From: Nocardiaceae bacterium
Lineage (GTDB): Bacteria; Actinomycetota; Actinomycetes; Mycobacteriales; Mycobacteriaceae
DNA length: 64,000 bases
Assembly: GCA_021372355.1 (NCBI GenBank)
Contig: JAJFUQ010000146.1
Span: forward strand, 29,266-93,265
Direction of reading: 5' to 3'
Of this stretch, positions 61,955 to 64,000 are shown in pieces. The notes below the pieces were generated by a model that searched no databases, had not been told where the DNA came from, and saw only the letters and a program-made list of their open reading frames with translations. How positions within the stretch are numbered: position 1 is the stretch's first letter; the number at the start of each line of letters is the position of its first letter. Position numbers and translations under genes: made by a program.

Positions 61955-63873
61955 ATGCTGCGGATCTCCGCGCCGAAATCGGCAAGCTCTCGCGTCTGCT
62001 CGACGTCGAAGCGAAGTCTCTCGCCTTCCTGGAAACCGCAGGTTGGCGCGAGATTCGGCAACTGCGCCAGCTGGTGTCGGACCACTTCTTTGGTGCCGGC
62101 GAACCTCGGTTGCGGAACCTGGCGGCCATCGCGAAGCTCGTGCCGGTTCAGGTCATCGTCAAGCTGGCACCACTCGTATTCGAGCCGCGTATGGGTGCGG
62201 GACTTGCGAGCCTGATCGACGAGGACAAGGCTCTCAAGCTCGTGCCAAAGCTGCCGCCTTCGATGCTGGCGGAGGCCGTTCCATACATCGACCCACGCCG
62301 CGTCGGCCCGCTGGCCGCCAAGATACCGGTGGAAGTGATGCGCGAGATCGTGCCGTATCTCGTCGCCGCAAATGAACATGCCGCCATGGGCCAGTTCATC
62401 GACTACGTCACGAAGGAACAACTCGACGGGTTGTTGCCCTACATCGACGATGCGACACTGCTGACGATCATCGAGACCGCCGAGAACCGGGATCAGTTCA
62501 ACTCGATCATGCCGCTGGTGAGCGATGCGCGCATCGGCCGATTGATCACCACCGCAAAGGAACTCGGGCAGCTTCCGATCATCTTCGAGCTCCTCGAGTA
62601 CGTCGATCCGCCCATTCGCGCGCATATGGCGAACATCGCGATGCAGCAGAGCGACTCGGTGCTCGAAAGCTTCCTCATTGAGCTCGCATCGACGGACCGC
62701 TTCGAACTGTTGCTATCGGCAATTCCGCTCATGGGGCGTAGCGAACTCATTCGCTTGACTCGCAATCCAGTACTGACCGCGTTGCCGACTTTGACGTCTC
62801 TGTTCGCGGCTGCCGGCCGGACGGACGATTGGGCGGCGGGCATGCGGCTCCTGCCGTTGCTTCCCGAGGCTTCACGGTCGCAGCTGGTGGCATCCCGTTT
62901 GTGGAGTGATGCCGACACTATCCGCGCCGCCGCGAACGCGGCGTTCGAACGGCTGGACACGGAACCGGAACTGATGGTCTCGTTCCTGAAGTTCGCCGAT
63001 GGCATGGCACCGGAGGATCGGAGATTGTTCGCTGAGCCGCTCGCGGAGGCGAGTGATGAGACCTTCCTGCGATCCATCGAAGTAGGCATCGCATTCGGCG
63101 GAACCGGCGCGCTCCTGCCGCTGGTCGGATTGCTCCCGGAAAAGCGTCAGGCTGTTGTTGCCGACATCGCCGCCAACCTGGATACGGACCAGCTACGGAA
63201 CGCGCTGCTCGATGCGAATGACCGAGGAGTGTTGCCTGAGCTACTCCAGGTCGCTGCCGAGATGCCGCGTGATGCGCGGGAGAAGATCGTCACCATCATC
63301 GCCGACAACCCCGACGACGATCTGCTGAGCAGTTCAGCCGGACCCGAGCATCAGCAGGAGACCTGGAATGGGCTGCTCAAGCTCACGGATGACCTGCCGT
63401 CGCAGCTGATGTCGAAGCTCGGCGAGCAGGCGACCATGCTTTCGCTTGATGATGTGCTGCCATTCATCGTGAAGGCGGGCCAGGCGACCGGCCGGCTCGC
63501 GACCAGCTTCACTTTGCTCGACGAGATCAACAAGATCGCTGAACGTGAGGGTGTGCCGGTCGAGTTCGCTCTGCCTGCGGGGCTGCTGAAGAAGGTCACA
63601 GATTCCGTCGGCAATTTCGCCGGGGCGGATGCGCTTGGCTCGTCGCCCGCAGATGCCCTGGTCTCAGTTTCGCTGGATCTGTTCAAGTCGGCCTCCGAGG
63701 CGACGAGCAAGGCCGCGAGTGTGGCGGGGGAGAAGACCCTGTCCGAACTCGCCGGCGAGGCGTCCGCGAAGGTCTCGGGCGTTGCCGGAAAGCTGTTCGG
63801 GTTTGGAAAGGCACTGCGCGACGCGGCCGCCGAGGCGCAGAAGGAACCGAAGGAAAAGCGCAGCGTCGACTGA
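61948..63873 (+). CDS. 641-aa helical-repeat protein, unknown function
   Basis: Large soluble protein built mostly of short helical repeats, for example LVPKLPPSMLAEAVPYIDPR, VGPLAAKIPVEVMREIVPYL, QLDGLLPYIDDATLLTIIET and IMPLVSDARIGRLITTAKEL, a pattern like MgtE-N or HEAT superhelices. Residues from about 560 are Ala/Ser-rich amphipathic (ASVAGEKTLSELAGEASAKV; GKLFGFGKALRDAAAEAQKE), phasin-like in composition. No catalytic motif. It may be a scaffold for the other cluster products. GTG 61948 overlaps the stop of the repeat ORF. Confidence 0.75.
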   Translation: MSDAADLRAEIGKLSRLLDVEAKSLAFLETAGWREIRQLRQLVSDHFFGAGEPRLRNLAAIAKLVPVQVIVKLAPLVFEPRMGAGLASLIDEDKALKLVPKLPPSMLAEAVPYIDPRRVGPLAAKIPVEVMREIVPYLVAANEHAAMGQFIDYVTKEQLDGLLPYIDDATLLTIIETAENRDQFNSIMPLVSDARIGRLITTAKELGQLPIIFELLEYVDPPIRAHMANIAMQQSDSVLESFLIELASTDRFELLLSAIPLMGRSELIRLTRNPVLTALPTLTSLFAAAGRTDDWAAGMRLLPLLPEASRSQLVASRLWSDADTIRAAANAAFERLDTEPELMVSFLKFADGMAPEDRRLFAEPLAEASDETFLRSIEVGIAFGGTGALLPLVGLLPEKRQAVVADIAANLDTDQLRNALLDANDRGVLPELLQVAAEMPRDAREKIVTIIADNPDDDLLSSSAGPEHQQETWNGLLKLTDDLPSQLMSKLGEQATMLSLDDVLPFIVKAGQATGRLATSFTLLDEINKIAEREGVPVEFALPAGLLKKVTDSVGNFAGADALGSSPADALVSVSLDLFKSASEATSKAASVAGEKTLSELAGEASAKVSGVAGKLFGFGKALRDAAAEAQKEPKEKRSVD

Positions 63874-63922
63874 GTTGTAATCGGCCTCGGATGGCGTGCG
63901 CCGAACCGTCACGAGTTACGTT

Positions 63923-64000
63923 GTGACCGTGACGGGTTCGCGCGTGTTGGACGTGCTGCTTGATGTTGTCATCGCCCTGATCCTCGTGTGGATCGTGCTG
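63923..64000 (+). CDS. Start of a membrane protein, partial (runs off window)
   Basis: GTG 63923 reads MTVTGSRVLDVLLDVVIALI and continues hydrophobic (LVWIVL) to the window end; only 26 codons are visible. GTG 63896 is an alternative in-frame start. Family cannot be assigned. Confidence 0.5.
   Translation, partial: MTVTGSRVLDVLLDVVIALILVWIVL

Noticed and set aside
1..64000. CRISPR arrays, tRNA or rRNA genes, integrases or prophage genes
   Set aside because: None seen on reading; the only mobile genes are the two IS elements. Short tRNA genes could still be missed without a covariance search.

Overview
The window is 64 kb of high-GC actinobacterial chromosome. It most likely comes from a mycolate-containing member of the Mycobacteriales (Gordonia, Williamsia, Tsukamurella or a relative; the genus cannot be fixed from this piece). 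Evidence: the AftC arabinofuranosyltransferase and Cei envelope protein, actinobacterial coproporphyrin-dependent heme genes (hemE-hemY-hemQ), NAD-type gnd, polyphosphate glucokinases, many DUF3000/3093/3159/3710/4193-class proteins, and frequent GTG/TTG starts. I saw no tRNA, rRNA, CRISPR array or prophage.

Layout. 1-13.1 kb: a partial YihY/BrkB membrane protein, a DEAD/DEAH helicase, an IS3-family element, a KhtTU-like K+/H+ antiporter pair, a three-gene envelope redox module (anchored protein, six-helix-type DUF6529 membrane protein, Tat-lipoprotein Rieske protein) and an FHA-ABC exporter. 13.1-44.5 kb: a conserved housekeeping block with the gene content and largely the order of M. tuberculosis Rv2703 to Rv2670: sigA, ppgK, suhB, cei, DUF4193, DUF3093, dut, DUF3710, hydrolase, OB-fold protein, DUF3159, ceoC/ceoB, APC permease, TRAM methyltransferase, dxs, ribonuclease D, DUF3000, hemE-hemY-hemQ, msrB, aftC, lipoprotein hydrolase, RibD-like reductase, zapE. 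Into it have been added a UvrA-like ATPase, a WS/DGAT-like protein with a broken catalytic motif, a 59-residue tandem-repeat miniprotein and small repeat elements. 44.5-53.2 kb: second ppgK, zwf and gnd (glucose phosphorylation into the oxidative pentose phosphate pathway), an LCP cell-wall ligase, a GH15 trehalase/glucoamylase, ybaK and an IS481-family element. 53.2-58.0 kb: divergent PucR-type regulators and a VanAB-like Rieske monooxygenase operon preceded by a 15-codon coupled ORF. 58.2-64.0 kb: a cluster of poorly known proteins (DUF4393, DUF445, tandem Usp, a 71-aa protein, a 641-aa helical-repeat protein) and the start of one more membrane protein.

Most notable observations. (1) Two copies of a ~118-bp element sit inside operons (36.4 and 61.8 kb). 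Each carries a short ORF whose stop overlaps the GTG of the downstream gene (GTGA); at 36.4 kb it has split the start of hemY, with a 12-bp duplication. They look like analogues of mycobacterial MIRUs. (2) The IS3 element lies exactly in the loop of the intrinsic terminator of the DUF7455 gene. (3) A 59-aa protein is made of four exact 13-residue DTNxDGYxD repeats. (4) Several enzymes lack expected catalytic residues (WS/DGAT, the Rv2672-like hydrolase, the Rieske oxygenase iron site). (5) The 58-64 kb cluster is the best candidate for an undescribed multi-protein system.
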